From: Blepharisma stoltei
Taxonomy: Eukaryota; Ciliophora; Heterotrichea; Heterotrichida; Blepharismidae
DNA: 64,000 nt
Direction: 5' to 3'
Assembly: GCA_914767885.1 (NCBI GenBank)
Contig: CAJZBQ010000027.1
Coordinates: 930,001 to 994,000 of the forward strand
In this document: positions 29,900 through 42,400 of the stretch, piece after piece
Numbering within the stretch: position 1 is the first letter of the stretch
Layout of the letters: every line of letters starts with the position of its first letter
The notes under the pieces: model-generated
Databases searched by the model: none
The model's input: the letters and a program-made list of their open reading frames with translations, nothing else
What the model was told of the DNA's origin: nothing
Program-made: the position numbers and the translations under genes

Positions 29900-32800
29900 A
29901 TGAATGAGTTTTTACTTCCAGAGCCACTTCCTCTGTTCGAGTCAGGAAAATACATCGAGCTTCCTAAACCTCAGTAACATTTACTCAGATGAAAACTCAA
30001 AACTCCTCATTCGCCTTCCTATTTTGCCAACTACGAATCGCAATTCCAGTTAAATCCCTTTAAATTAGCATTTTCCCTGCCTCAGCCAGTTGATGATAAT
30101 ATGCAAGATTTTATACAGTCTTTATTATCAGATTCCTGCCCTTCACCAATCCCTCAAAGCCCATCTAAATTCAAGTTCTCATCTTATTTCGAATGTGGAA
30201 ATTTAGAAAAGGTATATAAGAGATCAGAATTTGAGTATGATTTATTATGCCCATCTACAGCTATTAGCTATTATTTAATATAAAAAAATAGTTAGATCCC
30301 ATTTATTTTAAATAAAAATAATGAAAACAGATACGAATTCTCAGGGTTATGCTCAATGGTTTTATTTTGACGTTGATAATGAGGCAATTGGAGAAATAAA
30401 AATAAACATTTTGAACTTTTCCAAAAGAAAAAGTTTATTCAGAAAAGGAATGAAACCTGCCTATAAAATAGCTAGTGAAAATGTCTGGAAGTATGTAGAT
30501 AATACTGCTTATGACTGCTGCGAGCTGGAAAATGGCAGAAGATTTTACACACTGTCGTTCAGGTACACATTTACCCAAGCAAACGAAAAAGTCTCTTTTG
30601 CTTTTTCAATCCCTTATATACCCCAAGCATGGATCTGGCTTGGGATGAGGAAAATAGTTAGCAATAAATGGTTTATAGCAAAAAAGCAAGATAAATCTGA
30701 GCCTTGGTATACATTTACAAGACTAAAAAACTTTTTAATTAATGCTGAAGAAAAAATAGGAACTGAGAAAATCAAAGAGCCTGAAATAGAAATGGCAAAT
30801 TTAAGCTACAAAAGAGAAGTGCTTTGCAGCTCAGCAGGGGGGCTTCCCGTTTGAGTGCTAACAATTACAGCTGGTAAGAAAACAGGACTTACCTACGCAA
30901 ACCGAAAAGGCGTTATAATCACTGCAAGAGTCCACCCAGGCGAAACAACAGGCTCGTTTATCGTTGAAAACTTTATAAAATTCTTACTAGACGAAACTAA
31001 TAAACAATCTATCGCCCTGAGGAATATTTTTATTTTCAAAATAATCCCAATGCTAAACCCAGATGGTGTAGTATGTGGAAACTACCGCACATCGCTTGCA
31101 GGGGTTGATTTAAACCGCCAGTGGATTACTCCATCTCCTACAAGTCATCCAGAAATTTACTATACCAAAAACCTAATAAAAGAATTCCAAGAAAACCATG
31201 AAGTCTCTATATTTTGCGACCTCCATGGCCATGCGAAAAAATACAATTCCTTTATATATGGCTGCAATGCTGCAGCTGAAGGTGGAGTATTGTCATGGAC
31301 AAAGGTCAGACTTTTCCCTAGGGTGTTAGCAAGGCTTACTCGAATATTTTCTTATAAAGACTGCAGATTTAATGTGCAGCAAGATAAGTTGGGGACTGGA
31401 AGAGTAGTGGTGTGGAATGAGCTGAAAGTGACTAATAGTTTTACGCTGGAAACTAGCTTTTATGGGTTTGAAGATGGAAAAGAAATTAAAGTTTATGGGG
31501 AGGAGGAGCTAGAAGAGCTTGGTTTTAGCATCGCAAAAGCGATATTAAAATTTTCTTATCTGTCAAAAAGCTTATTTCCCCGTGAGAAAACAAAAAAATT
31601 TTGTTCGCTTGCGGAGGAGGGTTAATTTTGTTTTTTAAAATATTTATATATTCGCAAAAAATGAAAGCGAATATTAATTTAATTTGTAAAATTTATGTTT
31701 TAAACACAATTTATTACTTATAAAAAAAATTTTTCTATTAAACAAATTTTGTTCGCTTACCGAGAGTGGGTTTTTGGGCAAAAAATAGGGATTTTCTAAT
31801 GGTTTTGTTCCATCACGAGGGGGAGTTAGAGCAAGAGTTATTAAAATCTAATACCTGGCTAAAATCAAAATTAGTTAAAGAATGCTCGCTATCAGTCGAA
31901 GACATTTTCGCCCAAAAATTGCGAGAAAAAAGAGCCTCTTCAAAATCATTTGAAGGTGAAAATAATGTGAAAACAAAACGATTAGCGAGAAATACCAGTC
32001 AAGCTAGAAATATAAGAATTAAGCCAAGTGACAGTTGAAATTCCAATATTGAAGACCTAGATAAAAATTGGAGCAATTATTTTTCAATCAGCGAGCTTCA
32101 AAACGCACAAAGGAAAATCGAATTAAACCAGCCTTGTGATGACGAAAGCTTTATAAGTGATAGCTCGTCTAGTGGAGATTCAGCTGAGCTTAGATCAAAT
32201 TATATGAGCCCGAAAGCTCCAAAGGTAGAATTTAAAGTCCCAAAAAATATGATGCCGATAAAGCTTGAAGATGAACCGACACAGTCTAGGATTCCAAGAA
32301 TAATGGAAGACGTTGGGACTTGTTTTACGAGTTTTGGATTTTTCCAAAATAAAGTTAAATTATCAACGACGCCTATTAGCTTTACAAGATAAAGATTAAA
32401 ATTATACGGGTATAGCAGAACTCACTAGTCGGACTATCTTGAATTGGGAAATGTGGCCTGCGCTGGGGCGTATAAATTAGAGTGCAAATGGTGTGAGACT
32501 CAACCAAAATTCAACCTTTTGAATTTTCTGGCAAAACTCACCTAACTTAAGGATCAGCTCCCTAGGTCAGAGCCACCCATATAAGGCACCTCTCGATAGT
32601 CCCGAAAGACGAAGATTATGTGAGAGGCAAAGCCTGTCTAGTCCATTTGGTAGGGACAGAAAACTTTAGGGGAGAAGCAAAGCTTCTCTCTTCAGCAAGG
32701 CTTCCCCAAACCTAAAGACTACTTCTAAAAGGACAGAGTCCTTTTCCTGCTTTATAGGATATGGTGTAACCTACTTATAGGGAGTGCGCCTCTGAGCCCA

Positions 32801-33236
32801 TTTTCCTTCAGCATCACCATTTTATTTCTCCTTTAGTTTTGCAAGGGTTGATCAAAATTATAGAGGACTGAGGAGTCGATATTTTAGGCCTGGAATAAGG
32901 CCAAGAAAACAGTCTGAGCTAGATGAAGATTTTAGGCTGAACGCTTCAAATGCAACTTTGCATCTGAGAAAAGAGGATTCTTCACATGGCAGCAATACTG
33001 CATCTTTTAGCATTAAACTGCCTGATATAAGAGACCAAAAAAGATATAAAAAAATAATAAAAAACTTGTCAAAGCCTCAGATGCCAAAAACTACGAAAAC
33101 AGTAAAGTTAGAGCATAAAAAGCCAAGCAAGCCTAACTTTCTGGTAAAGTCAGTGAAAATTCCGATAAAGCCGGAGGCTATTAATAGTATATCTACAAAA
33201 AAACTTATAACTCGCTTTGATTGTGATTACTATTAA
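29900..33236 (+). CDS. Cytosolic carboxypeptidase-like M14 metallopeptidase (tubulin deglutamylase family), 844 aa after processing
   Basis: CCP/Nna1-type enzymes trim glutamates from tubulin tails, relevant to ciliary microtubules. N-terminal CCP domain: CGNLEKVYKRSEFEYDLLCP, then NSQGYAQWFYFDV. Catalytic M14 domain: zinc motif HPGETTGSF (HxxE), NPDGVVCGNYRTSLAGVDLNR, zinc-binding DLHGH, and Glu in TLETSFYGF. A Ser/Lys-rich C-terminal tail of about 300 aa follows. The frame needs removal of a 15-nt intron (29974-29988), IESs at 30256-30333 and 31573-31828 and a retroposon-like insert at 32376-32845. The result is exactly 845 codons. UGA Trp occurs several times (e.g. GLPV-W-VLTITAG). Confidence 0.92.
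29974..29988 (+). other. 15-nt spliceosomal intron
   Basis: GTAACATTTACTCAG. Without its removal the frame hits TAA immediately (CCT CAG TAA). With it the frame reads ELPKPQ-WKLKTPHSPSYF, with TGA as Trp. The length and GT-AG ends match the 15/16-nt introns of heterotrichs. Confidence 0.9.
30256..30333. other. Short IES (76 bp), TA-bounded
   Basis: AT-rich with stops, between TA 30256-30257 and TA 30332-30333. It interrupts the CCP N-domain; removal gives EYDLLCPS-TNSQGYAQWFYF. No strong TIR. Confidence 0.88.
31573..31828. mobile_element. Family-A MITE-like IES (254 bp), TA-bounded
   Basis: Lies between TA 31573-31574 and TA 31827-31828. The left end is TATTTCCCCGTGAG, followed by a local fold-back (CAAAAAAATTTTGTTCGCTT). 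The right end carries the family subterminal block (CAAAAAATAGGGATTTTC, TAATGGTTTTGTTC) and GAGGGGGAGTTA. Removal joins SKSL-EQELLKSN. Confidence 0.88.
32376..32845 (+). mobile_element. GC-rich retroposon-like insert in the carboxypeptidase gene
   Basis: Imperfect 13-bp direct repeats TTAGCTTTACAAG (32376-32388) and TTAGTTTTGCAAG (32833-32845). Excising 457 bp yields TTPISF-ARVDQNYRG in frame. The 3' end contains CACCATTTTATTTC, like other copies. It shares ATTCAACCTTTTGAATTTTC with the intergenic copy near 50862. Inside are local hairpins (AGAAGCAAAGCTTCTCT). Confidence 0.82.
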
Positions 33237-33676
33237 CATTTATCATATTTGCTGTACAAATTTATTCAATATTTTATTATTAATTAATATTTTCCTAACT
33301 CCTCCTTTTAGTGATCAAAACTTTTTTTGGTAATTTCGTAATCTTAAAAAATATTTTTTGGATAAGAATTTTAAATAAATAATAACTTGAAATTTAAATA
33401 TGATGATTATAATAAATCCTCTAGGTAATTTTATTAAAATTTGAAACACTTTAAATTTACCTTTCAAGTATATTTTAATGCTTTGAAATATAGAGCATTA
33501 CACTGTTTTCTGATCGGTACTCCAACATGCCAATTTTTTTTAGACAAGTGAAGACCTGAACTTTACAGACCTCTACGCGCAAAAAAAATTTGGTGCGTTG
33601 AATGTCGATCTGAAAATTTGTACATTTTATTATATTTTAATTAAAATTTACCCAGTCGATAGCGAGCAAAAATATC
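33237..33676. other. Convergent intergenic spacer
   Basis: 440 bp of AT-rich DNA between the 3' ends of the carboxypeptidase and MORN genes. No feature recognised. Confidence 0.4.
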
Positions 33677-34972
33677 TTATCCAGCAAGGGAGTAAGCCAC
33701 CCCTTTTTGTTCAAGTTCTCCATCGACCCATATTCCTTCAATTGTGTCTCCACAAGCCATCGTAAGAATTCCTTTCCCTTCTCTTTTATCCCGTTTAAAC
33801 CTTCCCACAAAGGTATCCCCAGTTTTCCACGTATATTTCCCATCTCCATGCATTTCGTCATCTACCCACTCTCCTTCATATTTATCCCCATTTTTAAACT
33901 TCATGTTCCCACGTCCTTCTTTTTTCCCATTCCTAAACTCTCCAATATAAATATTCCCAGAGCTATAAGTTCTTTTGCCTACTCCATTAATGACCCCATC
34001 TTCAAAATCTCCTTCATAGACTCCCCAATCTTTCCATTTATAAATCCCTTTCCCTGATCTTTTATCATTTTCCCAATTGCCTTCATATTGGTCTCCATTG
34101 GAATATTTAATTTTTCCATACCCTGACCGTTTTCCTTCAGAATCGATTTCCCCATAATATAAATTTTCTCTGGAATAAGAAGTCTGATAAGGATTAGAAT
34201 AATAAGAATTAGACGACGGGTATACATCGGTGGCAAAAGTAGGGTATCTTCTAGAGTACTGGTCTCCATTAGAATTACCATTGCTTTGTGAGGATACAGA
34301 GTTGTACGAAGGCTGAGTAATCTGTGGAGTCACAATTGGAGGTGCCGGAATAGGGAGATAATCATGGTCAAACTCCTCCAATATTTTTTTGCAAGATTCT
34401 TCTAATAATAGCTTTTCTTTTACAGGCTCTATCACTGATTTCAAAAATTGTTCATCTAAAATATTAGTTAAAGTCCTTCTCATGTCGCTCACTAAATATT
34501 TGTCTAAATGCATGAATAAAATCTTAGCAGCTTTTACAAAATCTTGGTAAGCTAAATAAATTTTTGTTAAAACAGTGACCAAATCATCGTCTTCTGCAGC
34601 TAGAATTAGATTTTTTGCTTTTTTAAAGAAGAATAATTCACTCACAGCTTTGCAGGCACTGTAGCAGAGCTGTGACATCCTATCTTTATAGTTAACCAAG
34701 CTGTAAATTGACTCAGTGATAAAAAGCTTGACCTTATTTACTCGGGTAACTTTGAAGCGGGGTTCATCTTCGAGGAGGCTTAAGCCCCACCGATCAGTTA
34801 CTTCTCATGCTCCAGTGGAAATTTCTTCAGTTTTGGTATCATCCGACCCAAGCCAGTTAAGAGATTCAAGGTCTTCATGCACTTTTTTCCAATCTACAGG
34901 TGCGCCTTGACTTATACGAGAAATTGATTCAAATACATCAGGAAGTTTTGACTGTATATCTTGCTCTTCCAT
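33677..34972 (-). CDS. MORN-repeat protein with helical N-terminal domain (431 aa)
   Basis: The start is ATG 34970-34972 (MEEQDIQSKLPDVFESISRI). The N-terminal half is helical (KKAKNLILAAEDDDLVTVLT...), followed by a Pro/Ser/Asn-rich linker. From about residue 280 there are seven MORN repeats: YYGEIDSEGKRSGYGKIKYS, YEGNWENDKRSGKGIYKW, YEGDFEDGVINGVGKRTY, YIGEFRNGKKEGRGNMKF, YEGEWVDDEMHGDGKYTW, FVGRFKRDKREGKGILTM and a final IEGIWVDGEL. One Trp near residue 63 (TGA-W-EVTDRWG) is TGA. MORN arrays bind lipids or organise cytoskeleton; ciliates have many. It is divergent from PP5, with only 167 bp between the ATGs, which must hold both promoters. Confidence 0.85.
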
Positions 34973-35139
34973 ATTATATTACAACAGAAATCATAGGGGT
35001 GCTTATTGTAGATTTGTCTAGCACAGTATTTTTTTTATGAAACTAGTAATAATTTAAAGCAAATTTGCTTAAAATTCTAAAAATAGGACATTAATAAAAA
35101 TTATATGCTGTCTCAATATAAACTAACGAGAAAATCACT

Positions 35140-36891
35140 ATGTATAATCTAAAAATGGCAGAAGAAGTCAAGGCTAATGGTGCTTTAAGTGCGCAAGCTG
35201 AAGAACTAAAAACTCAAGGCAATCAGAAATTCAAAGAAGCTCATTTCTCAGCTGCCATTGACTTGTACACACAAGCTCTAGAGCTGGTCCCTTCCGCAAT
35301 CCTTTTCTGCAATCGATCTGTGGCTCATCTCAAGCTAGAAAACTATGGATACGCGGAAGCAGATGCCACTCGAGCTATCGAATGTGATCCTACCTACATA
35401 AAAGGCTACTACCGCCGTGGCTCTGCTTTCTTTGCAATGGGAAAATTTAAGCAGGCAATCAAAGATCTAAAAACAGTCTGCAAGATCGTGCCAAATGACC
35501 GTGACGCTAAGACCAAGCTTGCGACAGCCCAAAAAGAACTCAGGGCTATTTTATTTGCTGAGTGTTTGGAACGAGAAACCCCGCCTCCACTGAACCCAGA
35601 AAATATTATTGTCCCTGACTCATATCAAGGGCTTCACCTGCCTGACGTTGTAACTGAGAGCTGGGTGGTTAATTTGATGCAAGAATTCAAGGATCAGAAA
35701 AAATTGCACAAAAAATACGTGGTCATGATATTACTAACTCTCCCCTTTCCGTGAGTGAACAAAACAATTAGAAAATCCCTATTTCGCCCCTCCTTGAGCG
35801 GACAAATTTTTTTTTTAAAAAAAAAAAATTGATATATAAGTGATAAATAGTAAAATCTATAGCTAATTCTGTTTAATTTTTTTAAAAATATTAAATTGAT
35901 ATTTGCTTTCCAATTTTTGCGAATTAGGATTTTTTTAAAATTTCGAAAAAAAAAATTTCTATAAAATTTATATATAAATTTTTTTTAAAAAAAATTTAAC
36001 CCCTTCCAAGCATTTTTTGTTCACTCACGGAGGGGGGGAATAAGAATTAGAGAAATTTTGTCAAGATATACGTCTCTGGTATATGTGAATATCCCAGATA
36101 ATGACGAAATTACAGTCTGTGGCGATGTGCATGGGCAGTATTACGACTTAATGAACATTTTCCAAGTCAACGGGAGGCCGAACATAGACAACCCTTACTT
36201 GTTTAACGGTGATTTTGTGGACAGAGGCTCCTTTTCTGTAGAAGTCATTTTGACGCTTTTTACTTGGAAACTCTGCTACCCCAATCATTTCCACCTGACA
36301 AGAGGAAATCACGAGTCAAAAAACATGAACAAGATGTATGGATTTGAAGGAGAAGTAATGGCTAAATACGATGCTGAAGTATATGACCTTTTTAGCAATG
36401 TTTTCTGCTATTTACCATTAGGCGCTGTTTTAAATAATAAAGTCCTAGTGGTCCATGGAGGTCTTTTTGCACAGGACGGAATCAAGCTTGCAGATATTGA
36501 TAATACAGACAGAGTCCGAGAGCCACCAGAATCAGGAATTATGTGTGATATCCTATGGAGTGACCCTATAAAACTAAACGGTAGACATCCTAGCAAACGC
36601 GGAACCAGCATTAACTTCGGCCCAGACGTTGCCCATGCCTTTTTGAACGAAAATGGTCTCGATATCCTTGTCAGATCTCACGAGGTCAAAGAAGAAGGCT
36701 ACGAAGTCGAAGCTAATGGCAGAGTTATCACGATTTTCAGTGCTCCAAACTACTGTGACCAAATGGGAAACAAAGGCGCCTTTATCAGGTTCAAAGGAAG
36801 CGAAATGAAGCCTAAATTCACCCAATTTTCGGCAGTTCCTCATCCAAACATCCCAGCGATGAATTATGCTAGACAATTTATGTTTAGTTAA
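35140..36891 (+). CDS. PPP5C: Serine/threonine protein phosphatase 5 (TPR-PP5), 481 aa
   Basis: PP5 dephosphorylates Hsp90 clients and is autoinhibited by its TPR domain. Three TPRs span residues about 15-125 ([60 protein letters not shown]). The linker [20 protein letters not shown] leads to the metallophosphatase domain: GDVHGQ (about 226), [21 protein letters not shown] and [11 protein letters not shown]. The C-terminus MNYARQFMF matches PP5. A 306-bp family-A IES interrupts the linker; removal gives [16 protein letters not shown], aligning without gaps to animal PP5, and 482 codons. Confidence 0.97.
35735..36042. mobile_element. Family-A MITE-like IES (306 bp) in PP5, TA-bounded
   Basis: TA 35735-35736 to TA 36041-36042. 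Left end TAACTCTCCCC then TTTCCGTGAGTGAACAAAA; right end TTTTTTGTTCACTCACGGAG then G7-AATA. The shared subterminal block (TTAGAAAATCCCTATTTCGC on this strand) follows the left TIR. Excision restores the PP5 linker exactly. Confidence 0.92.
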
Positions 36892-38742
36892 ATAAATGGT
36901 GATATCTACATATGCCTATTTGTAATATATCGCTGCTATACGACAATAAATAATTAATGGTATCAGAGTTTTTATAAGGTATATTTAAATAAATAATTAT
37001 CAGGGTGATGTCGTCTATCACCTCATCTTCTTGCTTTCAGCGCTTCACAGCTTCATTGACAAGCTTGTCGCAAGAAGGCTCAAAACTGCTGGTTTCATAG
37101 TGGTTTGAAATAAGGTTTATGCATTCTTCATTGCTGATGAACTCTCAGAGGCCATCTGACGCAATTACTATAAATTTGTCTCCAGCTGTTAAGATACGCT
37201 CACTCCCCTTTAAATTGGAACAAAATTTCAGTAAAATTTCTATTTTTTGGGTATTATAGTCTATCTTTAAATTGCTAAAATTTTTTGTTTCATAGGGAAA
37301 TTTTATAGGTGAAAATACCGATTTTTTATAAAATTAGTTTTTACCTATTAATATTATTTAAACAATTTATGTGCTAAATCCATTGATTTTGTGAATTAAT
37401 TCTTCGAGAAAATAAATTAAAAATCTTATATTTTGTGTTCATTTATATATTTTTATTTTTTAAAATTTTTTAGCCCTCTATAAATTGAAAAAAAATTTTT
37501 GCTAAAAATTAAAAGAGAGGAGTCAGTAATTTCTGGCTCTGCAATTACACCTACTTGAGAAGCTACATGGTCACCTATAGATCTTGACATGGCGAGGCCT
37601 GGGATTTGTTCATTTTTCATCCAAACACGAGATGGGCCTAAAAATCTGCCTGAAGGCTGCCGGAAGGGCTCCACTCTTCCGCCATGTCTTTCAATCCTGC
37701 TTTGTTCATGCAAGTCATTAGGCTTGTGGTCTCTTGACAAAGGGATCGCAGACCACTTCCCATGGTCATATCTGCCCAAAACTGCCCTTGAGTCTCCTAC
37801 ATTAGAGCAAAGCAGAAGCTTCCCTCTCAGTAAAACTGATACAGAAGTGGTGCCTGAGTAGCTTATGTCAATTGCTTTTGAGTGATTTAAATCGCTATTT
37901 GTTACCAAATGAGCTCTCAGAAGTACCTGCTTTAGCTTTAAAATATCTTCTTGAGGCAGAGGATCTTCCAGCTTTGCATGAACTAAATTATTATTACAGT
38001 CCATTGGTAATAGATTTTCTATTTGCAGAGGAAGAACCCTTTTTACAAAGGCAGACACATCGTGGCCGTTAAGCCCATGCCCGTCCATAACTGCAAAAAG
38101 AAACTGATTTTCAGTCCTTGCGAAATTGCTCTCAATAAGAAAATTGTCTTGGTTGTTAGGCTTTTTCTTGCCGGCAACTGAGCCTGTGCGAGTTTTAAAG
38201 CAGACCTGTACCACGTGGCTTTGGAGAGTTTTTTTTACTATTGGGACGTCTGCGGAGCCTCTTCTTGAATGAGGCCTGCTTCGTTCAGAAGTCACTCTTC
38301 GGGTGTTTGGGTCGCTTTGTGTTTTCATCTGTAAATCACTATGCTTGAGATTTGATAAATAAAGGGATGGCTTTTCCCGGGAAATTCGAGGCTGCAGTAT
38401 TTCTTTGTTTTGGGATAAATAATTTTGATGATGGCTCCTTATGAGGTTTATGATTTCTTTAGAACTGCTTTCTCGACTTGTAACGAGGTTCCTAAAAGTG
38501 CTGGAAAAAGGCTTATTTTCTGTTAGTTTGTAAGTGAGTTCAAGGGAACTTCGGGTTTGGTTAAAAATCCGAGGTTTTATTTTACATTCTGGGGATAGGG
38601 TGGCTTTTTTTATGAGGTCTCGAGCGGAGTCAGAAGACCTTGAAATTTTGCTGACGTTTGGGTTACTTCGAATGGCTTGGAGTTTGTGTGTTAGAGATTG
38701 TGTGGATAAGGATCTACCTGAGCTACTTAACTTCCGTTCCAT
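36884..38742 (-). CDS. PP2C-family protein phosphatase with Ser-rich N-terminal extension (511 aa)
   Basis: PPM-type Mn/Mg-dependent Ser/Thr phosphatase. The N-terminal 150 residues are S/R-rich. The catalytic domain follows: [30 protein letters not shown] (DGHG), [48 protein letters not shown] and VIAEPEIT. A 323-bp family-B IES then intervenes, and [20 protein letters not shown] completes the metal-binding Asp motif, with Trp as TGA. Spliced length is 512 codons. The stop (TAA 36884-36886) lies within the last codons of convergent PP5, so the two CDSs overlap by 8 bp. Confidence 0.92.
37200..37525. mobile_element. Family-B IES (323 bp), bounded by TCA/TGA rather than TA
   Basis: TCA at 37200-37202 and 37523-37525. 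Left end CTCCCCTTTAAATTGGAACA then AAAT. The right end read inward is CTCCTCTCTTTTAATTTTTA, more degenerate. It carries the family subterminal block (TTTTTTGGGTATTA near 37245). Retaining one TGA (gene strand) gives EIT-ERILTAG in frame; no TA pair gives this junction. Confidence 0.9.
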
Positions 38743-39475
38743 TGTTAAAAAAGAAATGAATTCTTGGTCACCTTTTTAGCTAAATATTAGATGATTCCCT
38801 GAGCTTATCTGACTAATTTTTTTTAAATCGTTTTTTAATTTTATTTTCAGAACTAATAATTATGAGGGAATCACCAAATTTTTTGATTGATTTTATGATT
38901 TAAATGCAATTTATTTATAATACTCGGCTTAGCTTGAGGGTTATTTAAATAATAGAAAAGTGATTCAGTAAAAGAAGAAAGTTTTCTTAAAAATTCTGAT
39001 TTTTAACTCTTTAAATTCTGAAGGAAATTAGGAAATTATAAAGTACTGCAGATTGCTTAAACCAATCTAGTATTATTTTACAGAATTATAATTAACTTAA
39101 AAAATAAAATATATTAACTTACTAATAAATCAATAATTATTTCTGTAAAAAATTCTCTACAATCAATTAGCCCTAATTAATCAATACAAAAAAATAAATA
39201 TACTTTTAGAATGAAAAACATTAAAAATCATAAATTTGATTTATTAAATATAAAACAGCAGCTCTGAGACATCTGCTTATAAATCTCAAAACCTTTTAAA
39301 TAAATCCAAAGTAATTGTTGTCTTAATGATATATATACAAACTAGCCAAACAAATTAAAAGCAAGCTGGGCTTAATTTTATGGTCTAAACCAATGTTTAA
39401 TGCGTTATAATAAAGTTAGCCTACAAAATTAATAGTTATTATCAACTTATTTTATCAGAAATTAATTTTCCAGCT
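38743..39475. other. Divergent intergenic region
   Basis: 733 bp, very AT-rich, between the PP2C ATG and the giant surface-protein ATG. Probably bidirectional promoter sequence; no motif can be assigned and no ORF looks coding. Confidence 0.4.
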
Positions 39476-42400
39476 ATGAAATTGAAACTGTACCTTATTT
39501 TTTTATCTCCCCTGCTATTGAAGGCAATAAACTTTTTATGCAACCCTTCTCAATGTCCTCCTTCAAAAGTGATTTTTACATAGAGAGGAGATGGGATTTG
39601 TGACCCAGACTGTATGCATCCATACTGCAGCTTTGATTCATCCTCTGCAGAGCACCAAAAATGAGACCCTGCACAATCCGATTGTTATGAAACATGCATT
39701 ACCCATTACGGGTGTCCATCTTCTAGTCTTGGCAATGGAATTTGTGACCCCAACTGTAACTTTTTGGAGTGTGGCTACGACGCAGGCGACTGTGGTTATT
39801 GTGCTCCTTCATGTAATAGTTAATTTAGGCTTTCAAAAAGATCTAGGAACCGATTGTACTCAGGCTTGTAATGTGAAAGACTGTTATAATGATTATGGAG
39901 CCTGCTCTGACTGTGCGCCAGGGTGTTTAAGTTCTATGCTTGGGGATACAGTTTGTGATCCAGCTTGCAATGCAACATCTTGTAATTTTGATTTTGGGGA
40001 TTGCAAAAGCAGCACATGGTGTGCTCCCATGTGTGAATTATGAATGATAGGAGATGGGAATTGTCAAGAGCAGTGCAACAACGGGTGGGGCGTGATTCCA
40101 ACCACCATTGGCAGAAGTTCGAATCCATGGCCTCGAACATCCAACCATCAGGGATAGAAGAAGTACTGCTAAAAAAATAAATTTTTTCTATCCAAATTTA
40201 ACATAAAAATATCAGAAAATTTTACATGCACTTTTTTTGGATAGATTGGCAACAAAAAAAAGTGATTTTCCAATTTTTTATTTTTTTGTACACGGTTTTT
40301 ACAACCAATCAGAGCTTTATGAGGAGTCTTTTCTAACCAAATGGTGACTTTTAGCAGTAAATCTATCCATTGGATGTATTGACCACAAAACCCAAAGTTG
40401 CTTTCCATCCATATAAAAAGGCATAAAAACATAAATGAGCACTCATAAATAAATAGAAGCATAAAAAATTTCAGTTCAATAAGCAATTTTGATAGAATAT
40501 TTGTCAGTAGAATCAGCAATAATTAAAATAAGCTAATCTATTAAATTTATTCTAGGCTCTCTAAATCTATGAGAGCTATTATCTTCGCTAGTATCTAAAT
40601 TTTTTCTCTTTCTTTGTGCAGTTTTGATCTTTGGGCTATTTCTGTCTCACTTTTTGCAAAAAAAGTAGGCAATAATCATCTCCTAGACGAGTGCTTAACA
40701 CACAAATAGCACATGACCACATGGGATAAGATATTAGTGAATACTTGCATGAGCAGTCAGCATATGTAGTTTCACTTCAAAGCTTTTACCACCAAGTTCT
40801 TTTACTATTATAGAGCTCTCAGATGAATAAATTCCCTTGGCAATCTTTTATAATTTGAAGTGACTTGCCAATCTTTTTCAAAAAATATGCATCAATTCCT
40901 TTATGCCAGCTGCAATTTGCAGAGCTAAATAGCACATTCAAATTGTTTGAAAATGTTAGCTTTAAAAGCTTCATTCTCTCTTGCCAAAATCCTTTCAAAG
41001 GTTACTCATATCTTAATATATAGAAGTTTCCTATGTTTGGCGCTGTAAGGCCGATAAATTCTGATCGGAATTTATCGGTAGGTTGCACCAAATCAATGCC
41101 TTGGTCGGACCAAAAAGCGATTTGGTCCGACGAACTTGGAAAGCTCCTGGGAAAATGTCTGCGCTTTTAGCGCTATATAGAGGAAACCTCTATACATAAC
41201 TGTATGATTTAATTACTTACTTGAAGAATGTTAATTAGAATAGCATAAGATACCAAACAGTAAATTTTTTCAAGATAAATAGAAGTTTTTTTATTAATTC
41301 TAATCACTATAATTAAATTAGCGTTATCAGCATATTTAAATAGTATATCTCCGCTTCTTTTAATATTTTTGGTAATTCTTTTGATTGATGCATTAATACT
41401 TTCTATTCGATTTGTAGTTTTTATTCCAGCAATAAAGTAATTTGAAACGTAGCATTTAGCCCAATGCCTTTTTTGTTTATACAAATCTTTGATAATCTTA
41501 GTGTTTTTTTAAATTCATTTTTACTATAAGTGCTATAAGTGTGATAAAAATCTACTTTTAATTCACGTCATTCAAGATTCTCATGGTCTAAAATATGCCT
41601 GCAAATTTCTTAGAATATGCCAAAAACAAAAGACTATATTTGGATAATAAAAAGCTTTATTCAGAGCATTATATTGGGCCAACATTCTATCGACAAAAAT
41701 AGTTTTTGGGACGAGCGAAACCTCTTTTTGCAAAAGTGTTAAATGCTCATGCGTAGTCATTTTATGATGAAATGAAAAGAAACACTCCACTCAATTTCAT
41801 TATTCCTTGTTTTTGGATATTCTTATCATGGTTTTGTCATCTTTAAGGAATCAATTTGCTATTATATCTTTAAATAATTCTATATTAGCCGTAGTGATCT
41901 CTGATTGATTTGTAAATATCGTGCTTGAATAATAATGGGGTTCTGTGTTAGCTGATTCTTCTTCTGTATCAGTTTCATCACTCTCTTCAACTTTGATTTG
42001 CCTCTCTTGTTCCCGCCAAAGTTCATATGAAGAAATGAATTTATTTGCTAGCTGGTCGCTAATTGAAAGAATGTGAGCTATTAGGCTTGTATATTCTGGA
42101 TTTCCAACAGCTGTATCTATTAGCTCGATTGTTAAAGCTTTTCTTTGAATGCTTGTGATCAAGATAGAGCATTCAGTTGCCGCTAAGCTTATTAAATCTT
42201 CATTTTATTAAATTAAATTTTTTATCATTAAATAGCACTGACTTGAGGTGCGACACTGGTTATGTCTATACAGATTATATCGATAAGGTAATGTCGATAC
42301 AGGCTATGTCGATACAGGTTATGTCGATACAGGTTAATGTCGATACAGGCTATGCCTATACAGGCTATGCCTATACAAGTTATGTCTATACAGGCTATGT

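Noticed and set aside
29904-30055. Alternative ATG at 29904 giving an intron-free N-terminus for the carboxypeptidase
   Set aside because: That frame ends at TAA before the CCP domain, whereas ATG 29900 plus a 15-nt intron reaches it in frame.
40100-40125. Box B (GTTCGAATCC) in the MULE TIR as evidence of tRNA origin
   Set aside because: A 10-bp match without other tRNA features; probably coincidence.
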